A stretch of DNA of 64,000 nucleotides from the NCBI RefSeq assembly GCF_036226605.1, contig NZ_CP109000.1, positions 4,274,501 to 4,338,500 on the forward strand. The letters run 5' to 3'. The notes below the pieces were generated by a model, which worked only from the letters and a program-made list of their open reading frames with translations, was not told the origin of the DNA and did no database searches. A program made the position numbers and the translations under genes. Position 1 is the first letter of the stretch. Every line of letters begins with the position of its first letter. The DNA comes from Streptomyces sp. NBC_00704. Its GTDB lineage: Bacteria; Actinomycetota; Actinomycetes; Streptomycetales; Streptomycetaceae. This document shows, one piece after another, positions 26,101 to 34,762 of the stretch.

Positions 26101-28380
26101 GTCGTCCGCAAGGCGGCACAGGAGGCGCACGACGAGGGCTACGAACGCGGCGTCCACGACCACGACGCGACCGTCATCCTCACCGCGCTGCTGCCCCTGT
26201 ACGAGCAGGCGGGTCCGCTGCGCCACGAACCGGCCGCCCGCGCCGACGCCCAGCTGTTCTGGGCGCACGGCGCCACCGCCGAGGCGCGCGCCAACTGGAC
26301 CCTGCGGGCGGTGTCCCTCGCCCGGGCGCGGGACGCGTTCGGCCCCGCGGAGGCGATCGCCGACCTCCTCGGCGAATGGACGGCGGCGATCGGCGCCTGG
26401 TCGCCGGGGACGGAACAGCGCGCCCGCGCGGCCGCCTCCTACCTGTTCGAGGAACTGACCGGCGGCCCCGAAGGCTTCGTCCTCAGCACCGCCACCCGCA
26501 CCTTCCTCGACACGTTCCGCCGCACGACGGCCGCGACGGGCGCGACGGCGGCGGCGACGGCGGCGACGGCCGCAACGGGCACGCCGGGCGCGACGGGCGC
26601 GACGGGCGGGACGGGCACGCCGGGCACGCCGGGCGCGACGGGCGCGACGGAAGGGACGGCCGCAACGGCCGCAACGGGCGCGACGGGCGCGACTGGCGCG
26701 ACGGGCATGTCCGCGTACGACGACGACCTGGCCGCCCTCCGCGGCGCCGGTCTCGCCGACCGGCGTCAGCTGGTCGAGGCCTGGCTGTCCTCCTACGCCG
26801 CCGCCACCGGCGCCGACCTCGGCCCCGGCGACCTCGCCGAGGCGGTGGCCGCCGAACTGTGTCCCGACCTCACCCGCTACCCGCGCGACGCCGTGCCTGC
26901 CGTCACGGCGGACGGTCTGCTCGGCAGGCATCCGCGCGTCACCGACGGCCGTCTGCCGCTGCGCCTCGACGAGTTCCTCGCCCGCACCGACGACTTCGCG
27001 ACGCGGGACGCCCCCGCCTTCCGCGCCTACCAGCGGCGGCGCACCGCCCTGGTGAACGCCGAACGCGCCCGGCTGCGCCTGGACGACCTCCGCCCGCGCG
27101 TGATGTCCGCCTTCGTCCGCAACCGGCTCATCGACGAGGTGTACCTCCCGCTCGTCGGCGACAACCTGGCCAAGCAGCTCGGCGCCACGGGCGACGCCAG
27201 ACGCACCGACACCGGCGGACTGCTCCTGCTCGTCTCCCCGCCCGGCTACGGCAAGACGACGCTCATGGAGTACGTCGCCGACCGCCTCGGCCTGATGCTG
27301 GTCAGGATCAGCGGCCCGGCGCTGGGCCACCGGGTGACCTCGCTGGACCCGGCCGAGGCCCCGGACGCCACGGCCCGCCAGGAGGTCGAGAGGATCAACT
27401 TCGCGCTGGAGGCGGGCAACAACACCCTTCTCCACCTGGACGACATCCAGCACACCTCCCCCGAGCTGCTGCAGAAGTTCATCCCGCTGTGCGACACCAC
27501 CCGCCGCATGGAGGGCGTGCGCGACGGCGAGCCCCGCACCTACGACCTGCGCGGCAAACGCTTCGCGGTCTGCATGGCAGGCAACCCCTACACCGAGTCC
27601 GGCGGCCGCTTCCGCGTGCCCGACATGCTCGCCAACCGCGCCGACGTGTGGAACCTCGGCGACGTCCTCACCGGCAAGGAGGACGTGTTCGCGGACAGCT
27701 TCCTTCAGAACGCGCTCACCGCGAACCCGGTGCTCGCGCCGCTCGCCGGCCGCGACCCCGCCGACCTGGAACTCCTCGCACGGCTCGCCGCCGGCGACCC
27801 CACCGCGCGCCCGGACCGGCTCGCCCACCCGTACGCGCCGGCCGAGCTGGAGCGCGTCCTGGCCGTCCTGCGCCATCTGCTCACGGCCCGCGCGACGGTC
27901 CTGGCGGTGAACGCCGCCTACATCGCCTCCGCCGCGCAGTCCGACGCCGCCCGCACCGAGCCGCCCTTCCGGCTCCAGGGCTCCTACCGCAACATGAACA
28001 AGATCGCCCAGCGGATCCGGCCCGTCATGAACGACGCCGAACTCGCCGCCGTCGTCGACGACCACTACACGGCCGAGGCCCAGACCCTCACCACGGGCGC
28101 CGAGGCCGACCTCCTGAAGCTGGCCGAGCTGCGCTCCACCCTCACCCCGCGGGAAGCCGCCCGCTGGGACGAACTGAAGGCCGCCCACCGGCGGGCCCGC
28201 ACGCTCGGCGGCCCCGACGACGACCCCCTCACCCGCGCCGTCGCCGCCCTCGGACTGCTCGCGGACCGCGTCGCCGCCGTCGAGTCGGCCATCGACCGGG
28301 CCACGGCCCGCCGCCCCGGACCACCGGCCACCGCGGGCAGACCCGCCGTGGAACGGGTGCGGGCCGCCGAAGGCGCGTGA
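23176..28380 (+). CDS. Giant AAA ATPase partner of flotillin (DNA repair ATPase-like)
   Basis: 1734 residues. A large N-terminal region (about 1-420) has beta-rich repeats like the DUF3686 group often named DNA repair ATPase, followed by helical segments (about 480-870). An A/T/G-rich low-complexity insert lies at about 1116-1178. The C-terminal AAA module has Walker A PPGYGKTT (1355-1362), Walker B LLHLDDIQ (1418-1425) and a sensor 1-like CMAGNPYTESGGRF. The name is inherited; no repair activity has been shown for this gene. Probable role: an ATPase working with the membrane flotillin 76 bp upstream. ATG 23176. Confidence 0.85.
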   Translation: MGTGPQTAPHDTVDAGAYEVLRDRLAAQAAELARRADRLNARRTAEFGSARLELTGSGRLHTERPCVPRDLVAVGDVLLFGHHPPSAADGPTEVGDVLALHDRDLNPLPATAVPGLLDDPAFEREFAALHRYYRQARLLRLRLVDGRLLAVFRTGEKTDDIRVLRWALSADGRAAFLDARGERDHVLPPPHDFAWTEATREDHVLGRHPHVSVRGEVFVSTLDGSLTVKTRDDTGTAEAVHSEPVDEPLQSLADADIASARVGALLLLRVRPYKEDADRYLVFNTLTRTVVRLDGIGRACRPLPDDQGIVFPGGYCLADGTHKTYELDTRAMEFEREVRSPNGEDVLFTFHAPGEGRSLLLSYNALRKEIATPLSCHGWALFDDGTLTVLRAGGDEPARVHPVRLWTSPYVTDTHAAATQVSGTQAADTRVSGTAVLRSASATHAAGAPAGTGPLARIGNADLVRGISDCLSLARAAAGTTAPTTEAYAALAAGCVRAVDTHHWLGDAGTGDLRTPLDALRATAEQVLAEFRTVRDLSRQAAEALDEAAERLAAVVRRLRGEAPRGAAAWASGLTELRHARGRLLNVGDLRYADAARIGALAADAERDLASFGQRAVAFLAREDAFHDQHADVERLLADAGSIGAVAEAAPVGARLDDLAAGLHTVTEVVAGLDIGDATVRTSVLERVAEVLGGVNRARATLDARRRTLLDREGRAGFAAETALLGQAVTAALAAADTPEACDEQLARLLLRLDGLEGRFAESDDFLGELADRRAEIHDTFAARSQSLADARARRAERLAASAHRVLETVARRCVTLADAAEVTAYFTADPMVAKVRRTAAALRELGDAVRAEELDGRLKSARQEASRALRDRTDLYADGGRTLRLGGHRFAVNTQPLDLALVPHGDGLAFALTGTDHRSPVTDPDFADTRPFWDRSLPSESPHVYRAEHLAARLLREPGPAALRACATDAGLAAVVRKAAQEAHDEGYERGVHDHDATVILTALLPLYEQAGPLRHEPAARADAQLFWAHGATAEARANWTLRAVSLARARDAFGPAEAIADLLGEWTAAIGAWSPGTEQRARAAASYLFEELTGGPEGFVLSTATRTFLDTFRRTTAATGATAAATAATAATGTPGATGATGGTGTPGTPGATGATEGTAATAATGATGATGATGMSAYDDDLAALRGAGLADRRQLVEAWLSSYAAATGADLGPGDLAEAVAAELCPDLTRYPRDAVPAVTADGLLGRHPRVTDGRLPLRLDEFLARTDDFATRDAPAFRAYQRRRTALVNAERARLRLDDLRPRVMSAFVRNRLIDEVYLPLVGDNLAKQLGATGDARRTDTGGLLLLVSPPGYGKTTLMEYVADRLGLMLVRISGPALGHRVTSLDPAEAPDATARQEVERINFALEAGNNTLLHLDDIQHTSPELLQKFIPLCDTTRRMEGVRDGEPRTYDLRGKRFAVCMAGNPYTESGGRFRVPDMLANRADVWNLGDVLTGKEDVFADSFLQNALTANPVLAPLAGRDPADLELLARLAAGDPTARPDRLAHPYAPAELERVLAVLRHLLTARATVLAVNAAYIASAAQSDAARTEPPFRLQGSYRNMNKIAQRIRPVMNDAELAAVVDDHYTAEAQTLTTGAEADLLKLAELRSTLTPREAARWDELKAAHRRARTLGGPDDDPLTRAVAALGLLADRVAAVESAIDRATARRPGPPATAGRPAVERVRAAEGA

Positions 28381-28536
28381 ACGCCGGACGTGAGCGCGAG
28401 ACGTGGGCGCGAGAGGCGAGCACGACACGTGAGCGCGAGGGGCGCACGGACGGCCTCCGCCTCCGCCACCGGCCGCCGGTCGAGTGCCCACCGGTCGGAT
28501 GCCCGCCGGTACCGACCGCCGGTCGGATGCCCGCCC

Positions 28537-28599
28537 CTCAGTACCCGCCCGCTCAGTACCCGCCCCCTCAGTACCCGCCCCCTCAGTACCCGCCCGTCA
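28537..28599. repeat. Four 15-bp tandem repeats
   Basis: CTCAGTACCCGCCCC (last base G or C) at 28537, 28552, 28567 and 28582, in the convergent gap between the AAA ATPase and SulP genes and reaching the SulP stop codon. Just before it, GGTCGGATGCCCGCC occurs twice (28493 and 28522). Confidence 0.8.
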
Positions 28600-30102
28600 A
28601 TGCCCGGTGAGTTCGCCGCTGAGCGTTTCGTGGATGCGGGCGCTGGGCTCGTTCAGCCCGACGATCTCGACCCGCTTCCCGCGCTGGGCGTATCTCGACT
28701 CGACGGCGTCCAGGGCGGCGACCGACGAGGCGTCCCAGATGTGCGCGGCGGAGAGGTCGATGACGACCCTGCCGGGGTCGCCGGCGTAGTCGAAGCGGCC
28801 GACGAGATCGTTGGTGGACGCGAAGAAGAGCGCGCCGCTGACCCGGTAGACGACGGTGGCGCCGTCGGGGTCGGTGACGGCGGTGACCTCGGCGAGACCG
28901 GCGACCCGCCGGGCGAAGACGACCATGGCGGTGACCGAGCCGACGACCACGCCGATGGCGAGGTTGTGGGTGGTGACCACGCAGGCCACGGTGATGACCA
29001 TGACGGCGATCTCCCCGGCCGGCATCCGCTTCAGCGTGCTCGGCGCGATGGAGTGCCAGTCGAACGTCGCGTACGACACCATGATCATGACGGCGACGAG
29101 GGCGGCCATGGGCATGTTGGAGACGACCGGGCCGAAGACGACGCACAGCACCATCAGGAACGCCCCGGCCAGGAACGTCGACAGCCGGGTGCGGGCGCCG
29201 GAGACCCGCACGTTGATCATCGTCTGGCCGATCATGGCGCAGCCGCCCATGCCGCCGAAGAACCCGGTGACGATGTTGGCGACGCCCTGGCCGATGGACT
29301 CGCGGGTCTTCGAGGAGCGGGTGTCGGTGATCTCGTCGACCAGCTTGGCGGTCATCAGCGATTCCATCAGGCCGACCAGCGCCATGGCGAGCGCGTACGG
29401 GGCGACCGTGGTGAGGGTGTCGAACGTGAAGGGCACGTCCGGCAGCCCCGGCACCGGCAGCGCGGACGGCAGCGCGCCCTTGTCGCCCACGGTCGGCACC
29501 GCGATGCCGGCCGCCACCGTGATGACGGTCAGGACGACGATCGACACCAGCGGCGCCGGGACCACAGTGGTGACCTTGGGGAAGAACACCGTCAACGCCA
29601 GCCCGGCGGCGATCAGCGGATAGACCGGCCACGGCACGTCGGTCATCTCCGGGACCTGCGCCATGAAGATCAGCACGGCCAGGGAGTTGACGAAGCCGAC
29701 CATCACGCTGCGCGGCACGAACCGCATCAGCTTCGCCACCCCGAGCGCGCCCAGGACGATCTGGATGACACCGGCCAGGATGACGGCGGCGACCAGGTAC
29801 CCGAAGCCGTGCTCGCGGTTCAGCGGCGCGATGACCAGCGCGACGGCCCCGGTGGCCGCGGAGATCATCGCCGGCCGGCCGCCGACCACGGCGATGGTCA
29901 CGGCCATGGTGAAGGAGGCGAACAGCCCGACCGCCGGGTCGACGCCGGCGATGACCGAGAAGGAGATCGCCTCCGGGATCAGCGCGAGGGCGACCACGAG
30001 ACCGCCCAGCACCTCGGTGCGCAGCACCCTCGGATCGGACGACCAGGACGGACGCCGGGCCTGGCGCAGCAACGCGGCCGGGGACAGTGTGGAGAAGGAC
30101 AA
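28597..30102 (-). CDS. SulP-family anion transporter with C-terminal STAS domain
   Basis: 501 residues. About 10-12 membrane helices with the SulP signatures GLVVALALIPEAISFSVIAG (33-52) and GGMGGCAMIGQTMINVRVSG (about 285-305), then a compact STAS domain (about 400-495) with VVIDLSAAHIWDASSVAALD, the site of regulatory Ser/Asp in the family. Imports sulfate, bicarbonate or another anion by proton or sodium coupling; substrate not readable. The start used is TTG 30102, the only one upstream of the first helix. No sulfate-assimilation genes are nearby. Confidence 0.9.
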   Translation of the reverse strand: MSFSTLSPAALLRQARRPSWSSDPRVLRTEVLGGLVVALALIPEAISFSVIAGVDPAVGLFASFTMAVTIAVVGGRPAMISAATGAVALVIAPLNREHGFGYLVAAVILAGVIQIVLGALGVAKLMRFVPRSVMVGFVNSLAVLIFMAQVPEMTDVPWPVYPLIAAGLALTVFFPKVTTVVPAPLVSIVVLTVITVAAGIAVPTVGDKGALPSALPVPGLPDVPFTFDTLTTVAPYALAMALVGLMESLMTAKLVDEITDTRSSKTRESIGQGVANIVTGFFGGMGGCAMIGQTMINVRVSGARTRLSTFLAGAFLMVLCVVFGPVVSNMPMAALVAVMIMVSYATFDWHSIAPSTLKRMPAGEIAVMVITVACVVTTHNLAIGVVVGSVTAMVVFARRVAGLAEVTAVTDPDGATVVYRVSGALFFASTNDLVGRFDYAGDPGRVVIDLSAAHIWDASSVAALDAVESRYAQRGKRVEIVGLNEPSARIHETLSGELTGH

Positions 30103-30275
30103 GACGAGGGGAACCTGTCGTGCTCGGGCACACCCGGCAGCACGGCGGGCACGCGGGAAGGCATGGAAGGCCGGGCGGCGCTCCTCGCGCTCTCAGCCCG
30201 GGAAGCGACGGCGCTCACACCGCACGACCACTTCCGACCCGATTGTATGCCTCCCGCCGTCGGCGGCCGGGGAAC

Positions 30276-31544
30276 CTACGGCCTGCCGTACGCCGCCACC
30301 ATGATGTCCTGCGCCACCTCGTTCATGTCCTGCCCCTTGGCATTCGTCGAGTTGACGCTGTACACGAGGGTGCGGGAGCCGTCGCGGGTGGAGGCGACGG
30401 CCGCGTTGTAACCCCAGCGGCCGCCGGTCTTGCCCCACACCTCGCGGCCGCCCAGCTTCTTCATCGACAGGCCCACGGAGTACGCGGCCGGGGCGCCGCT
30501 CTTGAGGTCCGTCACCTTCGGCAGCGTGAACATCTCCTCCAGCAGGGGACCGCGCACGACCCGCCCGGCGAACAGGGACCGGGTGAACCGCTCCAGGTCG
30601 GCCGTGGTCGAGACGATGTCGCCGGCCGCCCAGCCGTCCGTCGTGCCCCACACGGACACGTCCCGCAGACCGGTCGTCCCGTCGTCCAGCGTCATCGTCT
30701 GGTAGCCGTGGTTGTGGGGGCCGACGATGTGCGGGTCCGTCCCGGGGAAGTACGTGTCGCGCAGTCCGAGCGGCTTCAGAATCCGGCGGACGACCTGGTG
30801 CTCGTACGAGTCGCCGGTGACGCGCTCGACGATCAGTCCGGCGACGACGTAGCCGATGTTGAGGTAGTGCTGCCGCTCGCCCGGCGCGAACTCGCGCTCC
30901 TTCGACACCGCCGAGCGGACCATGTCCTCCGGCTCGTGGCGCTGGAAGCGGTTCGCGTACCGCTCCTCGACGGTCGTGCCGGGGAAGTCGGGCGCGGGGA
31001 TGCCGTGGGTGTGGTTCAGCAGCTGCCGGACGGTGACGCCCCCGTACGAAGCGGGGATCAACTCGGGCAGGTAGGAGCGGGCGGTGCGGTCGAGGTCCAC
31101 CCTGCCCTCGCGGGCCAGTTGCAGGACGACCGCCGCCGTGAAGACCTTGGTCACGGAACCGGCGCGGAAGCGGGCGGCCGGATCGGCCGGGCGGCCGCTC
31201 TCCAGGTCGTGCACGCCCGAACTGCCCCGCCACACGCCCTCGCGGCCCCCGACCCGCACCAGCGCGGCCGTCGCGTCGGCCGACGGCAGACACGCGAGGG
31301 CCGCCTCCAGCGCCGGCTCGGCGTGCGCACCCCGCCAGGACACGGACGGCGCGGAGGGCCGGGACGGCGCGGACGGCGCGGGACACGCGGGGGAGCCCGC
31401 CGCCGACCCGCCGGAGGCAGCGTGCGCGACGTATCCGCCGGACGCGGCGGCCGGCAGGACCGCCGGCCCCGCCGCGACACCCGCCGCGACGCCGAGGACG
31501 AGCGCGGTGGACATCAGCGCGCGGGTCGTGTTCGTGATTCTCAT
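30276..31544 (-). CDS. Serine hydrolase, class C beta-lactamase/DD-peptidase family
   Basis: 422 residues. A signal peptide (MRITNTTRALMSTALVLGVA) and an Ala/Ser/Pro linker lead to a penicillin-binding-like serine hydrolase: SVTK (130-133, catalytic Ser and Lys), YLN (227-229) and KTGG near the C-terminus (WGKTGGRWGYN). Exported; probably a D-alanyl-D-alanine carboxypeptidase or related esterase acting on cell-wall peptides. ATG 31544 has GGAG six nt upstream. It is the last gene before the two-component system on the same strand but has its own 100-bp leader. Confidence 0.9.
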   Translation of the reverse strand: MRITNTTRALMSTALVLGVAAGVAAGPAVLPAAASGGYVAHAASGGSAAGSPACPAPSAPSRPSAPSVSWRGAHAEPALEAALACLPSADATAALVRVGGREGVWRGSSGVHDLESGRPADPAARFRAGSVTKVFTAAVVLQLAREGRVDLDRTARSYLPELIPASYGGVTVRQLLNHTHGIPAPDFPGTTVEERYANRFQRHEPEDMVRSAVSKEREFAPGERQHYLNIGYVVAGLIVERVTGDSYEHQVVRRILKPLGLRDTYFPGTDPHIVGPHNHGYQTMTLDDGTTGLRDVSVWGTTDGWAAGDIVSTTADLERFTRSLFAGRVVRGPLLEEMFTLPKVTDLKSGAPAAYSVGLSMKKLGGREVWGKTGGRWGYNAAVASTRDGSRTLVYSVNSTNAKGQDMNEVAQDIMVAAYGRP

Positions 31545-31646
31545 GATCAACTCCACAGGGTGGGCCGTCGTTCCCGATGGCTTCATCCTGCTGACCGGCG
31601 GCTCCTGGCGGATCACCCGCACAGGCGGTTCTGCCCGCTCACTTCC

Positions 31647-32360
31647 TCACCGGCGCGGGGGAGGAAGCGGCCCCGGACGATCCCCCGGACGGTCCCCCGG
31701 CGGCGACCCCCCGGCCGCGACCAGGCCCGTCTCGTACGCGCAGATCACCGCCTGGATCCGGTCCCGCAGCCCCAGCTTGGCGAGCACGTTGCCGACGTGC
31801 GTCTTGACCGTGTGGTCGCTGACGACCAGCTCCGCGGCGATCTCCGCGTTCGACATGCCCCGCGCGAGCAGCAGCAGCGTCTGGCGCTCCCGCCCCGTCA
31901 GCTCGTCCAGGCGCGGCTCGGGCCGCGGCGGCCGGGCGGCGGGCCGGGTGTACTGCTCGACCAGGCGCCGGGCGACGGACGGCGCGAGCAGCGAGTCGCC
32001 CCGCGCCACCACCCGTACCGCGTGGACGAGATCGTCCCGGCGCACGTCCTTCAGCAGGAAACCGCTCGCGCCCGCGTGCAGCGCCTCGTACACGTACTCG
32101 TCGGAGTCGAAGGTCGTCAGCATCACCGTCCGGCAGACGCCCGCCGCAGTGATCGCCCGGCAGGCCTCGATCCCGTCGAGGCGGGGCATCCGGACGTCGA
32201 GCAGCGCCACGTCGGCCCCGTGCCGCCGCACCGCCTCGACCGCCTCCGCCCCGTCTCCCGCCTCGGCGACGACCTCGATGTCCGGCTGGACGTCCAGGAT
32301 CATCGCGAAGCCGCTGCGCACCAGTTCCTGGTCGTCGGCCACCACCACACGGATCGTCAA
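31647..32360 (-). CDS. NarL/LuxR-type response regulator
   Basis: 237 residues. The receiver domain (1-120) has acidic pocket Asp9-Asp10, phospho-acceptor Asp55 in ALLDVRMP, and the conserved Thr and Lys (LTTFDSDE, LLKDVRRDDL). The LuxR-type HTH is at about 155-215 (LTGRERQTLLLLARGMSNAEIAAELVVSD split over helices). A Pro/Gly tail ends it. TTG 32360 overlaps the kinase stop (TTGA), so the pair is translationally coupled. Its DNA target is not known; the serine hydrolase downstream is a candidate. Confidence 0.93.
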   Translation of the reverse strand: MTIRVVVADDQELVRSGFAMILDVQPDIEVVAEAGDGAEAVEAVRRHGADVALLDVRMPRLDGIEACRAITAAGVCRTVMLTTFDSDEYVYEALHAGASGFLLKDVRRDDLVHAVRVVARGDSLLAPSVARRLVEQYTRPAARPPRPEPRLDELTGRERQTLLLLARGMSNAEIAAELVVSDHTVKTHVGNVLAKLGLRDRIQAVICAYETGLVAAGGSPPGDRPGDRPGPLPPPRR

Positions 32361-33526
32361 CGCGTCACCCCCGCCACGGACGGTACCGGGATACGGGCCC
32401 GCACCCGGAAGCCGCGGCCGTCCGGGCCCCGTCCGGCGGCCGCCGTACCGCCGTGCGCCGCGGCGCGCTCGCGGATCCCGACCAGCCCATGGCCGCCGCC
32501 CCCGCCGCCGGGCCCCGAGCGGGGACCGCGCCCGTCGTCCACCACCTCGACGCACAGCTCCTGCGCCCCGTAGGCGAGCCGGACGGACACGGTGCGCGCG
32601 GCCGCGTGCCTGACCGTGTTCGTCAGCGCCTCCTGGACGATCCGGAAGACGGCGGCCCCGACCGCGTCCGGCAGCGGCCGTGCCGCCCCCGTCGTCGCGT
32701 ACCCGACGTCGAGACCGCTGGCCCGTACCCGGTCGAGAAGGTCGGGCAGCCCCGCGAGGCCCGGCTGCGGTGAACGCGGGGAGCCCTCGGGTGCGCCGTC
32801 GCCGCCCTCGCGCAGCACCCCCAGCATCCGGCGCAACTGGACCATCGCGTCCCGGCCCGTCTCGGAGATCGCGTCGAAGGCGGCCTCCGCCCGCTCCGGA
32901 GCCGTACGCACCGCCACCGGACCGGCCTCCGCCTGCACGATCATCAGGCTCACCGCGTGGGAGAGGATGTCGTGCATCTCCCGTGCGATCCGGGCCCGTT
33001 CACGTGCGGCGGCCTGCTCGGCCTCCACCCGCTGCGCCCGGCGGCGCGCGTCCGTCAACCGCCCGAAGACGTAGGCCGCCGCGAACACGAAGAAGGCGAA
33101 GGTCAGTTCACGCGCGGAGCGGGTGTTGAGCCCCACCGACGCCGGGATGGCCACCAGCAGCAGGAGCACACTGGCCAGCCGCCGGGCCGGCGGCGACAGC
33201 ACGGCGATCGTGTAGACGATGACCAGCCCGGTGTACGGCAGCGGCTGACCGGGCCCGTCGAGGGCCAGCTTGTACAGCGCGCTGGCCGCGAACACGGCGA
33301 GCAGCACGAGCACGGGAGCGCGCCGACGCCAGAGCAGCGGGACCACGGTGAGCGTGGTCAGCCCGTACGCGGGCCACGTCGCCGGCGGAAGATCCGCGGG
33401 GCGCGGCACCACGAACGGCATCGTCATCGCCGCCTGCACCAGCAGGGCGATCCCGACGTCGACCACGAACGGCTTCTCCGCCGCCAGCCCCCGCCACCGA
33501 CCCCACCACCCCCACACCCCGTCCAC
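32357..33526 (-). CDS. Two-component sensor histidine kinase (HisKA_3 type)
   Basis: 389 residues. Four or five membrane helices in the first 170 residues, no large extracytoplasmic loop, then a dimerisation helix with REMHDILSHAVSLM (phospho-acceptor His) and an HATPase domain with IVQEALTNTVRHA (N box) and VVDDGRGP plus GHGLVGIRERAAAHGG (G boxes). It phosphorylates the coupled response regulator. GTG 33526 has AGGGA upstream; GTGs at 33541 and 33517 are alternatives. Small loops suggest it senses membrane or envelope state; this is inference. Confidence 0.9.
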   Translation of the reverse strand: MDGVWGWWGRWRGLAAEKPFVVDVGIALLVQAAMTMPFVVPRPADLPPATWPAYGLTTLTVVPLLWRRRAPVLVLLAVFAASALYKLALDGPGQPLPYTGLVIVYTIAVLSPPARRLASVLLLLVAIPASVGLNTRSARELTFAFFVFAAAYVFGRLTDARRRAQRVEAEQAAARERARIAREMHDILSHAVSLMIVQAEAGPVAVRTAPERAEAAFDAISETGRDAMVQLRRMLGVLREGGDGAPEGSPRSPQPGLAGLPDLLDRVRASGLDVGYATTGAARPLPDAVGAAVFRIVQEALTNTVRHAAARTVSVRLAYGAQELCVEVVDDGRGPRSGPGGGGGGHGLVGIRERAAAHGGTAAAGRGPDGRGFRVRARIPVPSVAGVTR

Positions 33527-33644
33527 CCCAAGTCCCTTCACACCGACGCCGGTTCCTGCCACCTCGCAACCAAGCCGCCCCACGGTAACGCCGAACGGGC
33601 ACCGGCAGCCTTCGGTTCCAGCGGTCGTCGCAACACCCCCCGGT

Positions 33645-34289
33645 TCAAGGGGTGGCACGGACCGCGGGGCGCCGGCCCGCGCGCCGCCGCACGAACCCAC
33701 GCCGGCCGGCCGGCAGCGCCAGGGCCGTCCAGCCGGCGACGCCCATGACGAGCGTGGCCAGCCGGCCACCCGGGTCGACGTCGGAAGCGGCCTCCAGGGG
33801 GACGACGCCCTCCGGATCGCGGACGACCGTCAGCCGGTCGCCGACCGCCCAGTCAGGGTTGCTGCCGGCGTAGTCGAGGGTCTCGCCCAACGAGCCGCCC
33901 GACGCCCGGGTCAGCGTGAACCGGTGGTTCGTGCCGCCGCCGGCGGCGCTGTCGGCCGTGATCCGCACGTCCACCCGCACGCCCCGGTGGCCGAGCGCGG
34001 CCTCCGGCGCGTACTGGACCGACCCGACGAGGACGAACACCGCGGGCAGCACGGAGAGCGCGGCGAGCCACCACGCGTGGTGCAGGAAACGCATGAGGAC
34101 CACGAAGACGAGGCACCCGACGAAGCCCGTGACGATCGGGACGACGTCCCTCCCCAGGGCGAGGTACGCGATCGAGGTGTTGAGCGCGGCAACGAGCCAA
34201 CCCACCCCCACCACGGCCAAGGTGAACAGGACATACGCCCCCCGGCCCACGTCCCCGCCCCGCGACTTCGTCATGCTCACTGCACTCAT
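33645..34289 (-). CDS. DUF3592-like membrane protein
   Basis: 214 residues. Helices at about 16-35 (AYVLFTLAVVGVGWLVAAL), 45-62 and 68-85 and one near the C-terminus flank a beta-rich domain of about 90 residues (VRVDVRITADSAAGGGTNHRF, SNPDWAVGDRLTVVRDPEG), the arrangement of DUF3592 proteins. Function unknown. Start MSAVSM at 34289; ATGs at 34301 and 34274 are possible and none has a strong ribosome site. Confidence 0.7.
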   Translation of the reverse strand: MSAVSMTKSRGGDVGRGAYVLFTLAVVGVGWLVAALNTSIAYLALGRDVVPIVTGFVGCLVFVVLMRFLHHAWWLAALSVLPAVFVLVGSVQYAPEAALGHRGVRVDVRITADSAAGGGTNHRFTLTRASGGSLGETLDYAGSNPDWAVGDRLTVVRDPEGVVPLEAASDVDPGGRLATLVMGVAGWTALALPAGRRGFVRRRAGRRPAVRATP

Positions 34290-34478
34290 CGGCGGCAGCA
34301 TAACGAGGTGCCGCCGGAGGCCTGCCGGCCGCCGGGGCAAGGGGCCCTGGCCTGCGGCGAGCGGCAGCGGCGAGCGGCACCGAGCGCCCACCGGCCGACG
34401 GCCACGCCAAGTCTGGGCATCCCCGGCTTCGGTCCTCGGCATTGCGATGCTCGCCGGACATTGGCTTCACTACGGGAC

Positions 34479-34697
34479 ATGGAACTTCAATGGCTCGACC
34501 GGTGGAGCGAAGACCACCACCGCGTCGGCACGGCATCGGCGCGGGGCGAATGCTCCTGGGCCGCACCATGCCCCGCTCCCGCGGTGTGGAGCGTCCGCGT
34601 CGTGGACGCCGGCGGCGAGAGCCGATGGGCTGTCTGCGCGGAGCACGCCGCCTCATCGCCAGTGCTGTCCCCTGGCTTGCCGACGACACGAGGCTGA
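34479..34697 (+). CDS. Possible small Cys-rich protein
   Basis: 72 residues, uncertain. MELQWLDRWSEDHHRV is followed by ECSWAAPCPAPAVWSVRV and SRWAVCAEHA; Cys-x5-Cys and Cys-x2-His spacing recalls small zinc-binding proteins of Streptomyces. The ribosome site is weak (CGGGAC), so the call rests on the composition of the product alone. Confidence 0.35.
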   Translation: MELQWLDRWSEDHHRVGTASARGECSWAAPCPAPAVWSVRVVDAGGESRWAVCAEHAASSPVLSPGLPTTRG

Positions 34698-34762
34698 CCC
34701 CGAGCCTCCTCAGCGGGGGCAGAATCATGTGGCGCTGCATGGCGGAGACATCGAGGGGGACC

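Noticed and set aside
26527..26706. Regular GCGACGGGC repeats resembling a CRISPR or satellite
   Set aside because: They are in-frame codons of an Ala/Thr/Gly linker in the ATPase, with no spacers of constant length.
22990..28491. A 1833-residue open frame on the minus strand opposite the AAA ATPase
   Set aside because: It is antisense to a clear ATPase gene, is made of Gly/Arg/Val runs, and has no motif. Long shadow frames are normal at this GC content.
23109..28610. A second 1833-residue plus-strand frame overlapping the AAA ATPase
   Set aside because: Composition is almost only Arg/Pro/Gly/Ala, typical of an out-of-frame reading; the ATPase frame has all motifs.
28390..30411. A 673-residue plus-strand frame opposite the SulP gene
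   Set aside because: Asp/His/Arg-rich shadow of a transporter gene with clear helices and STAS domain.
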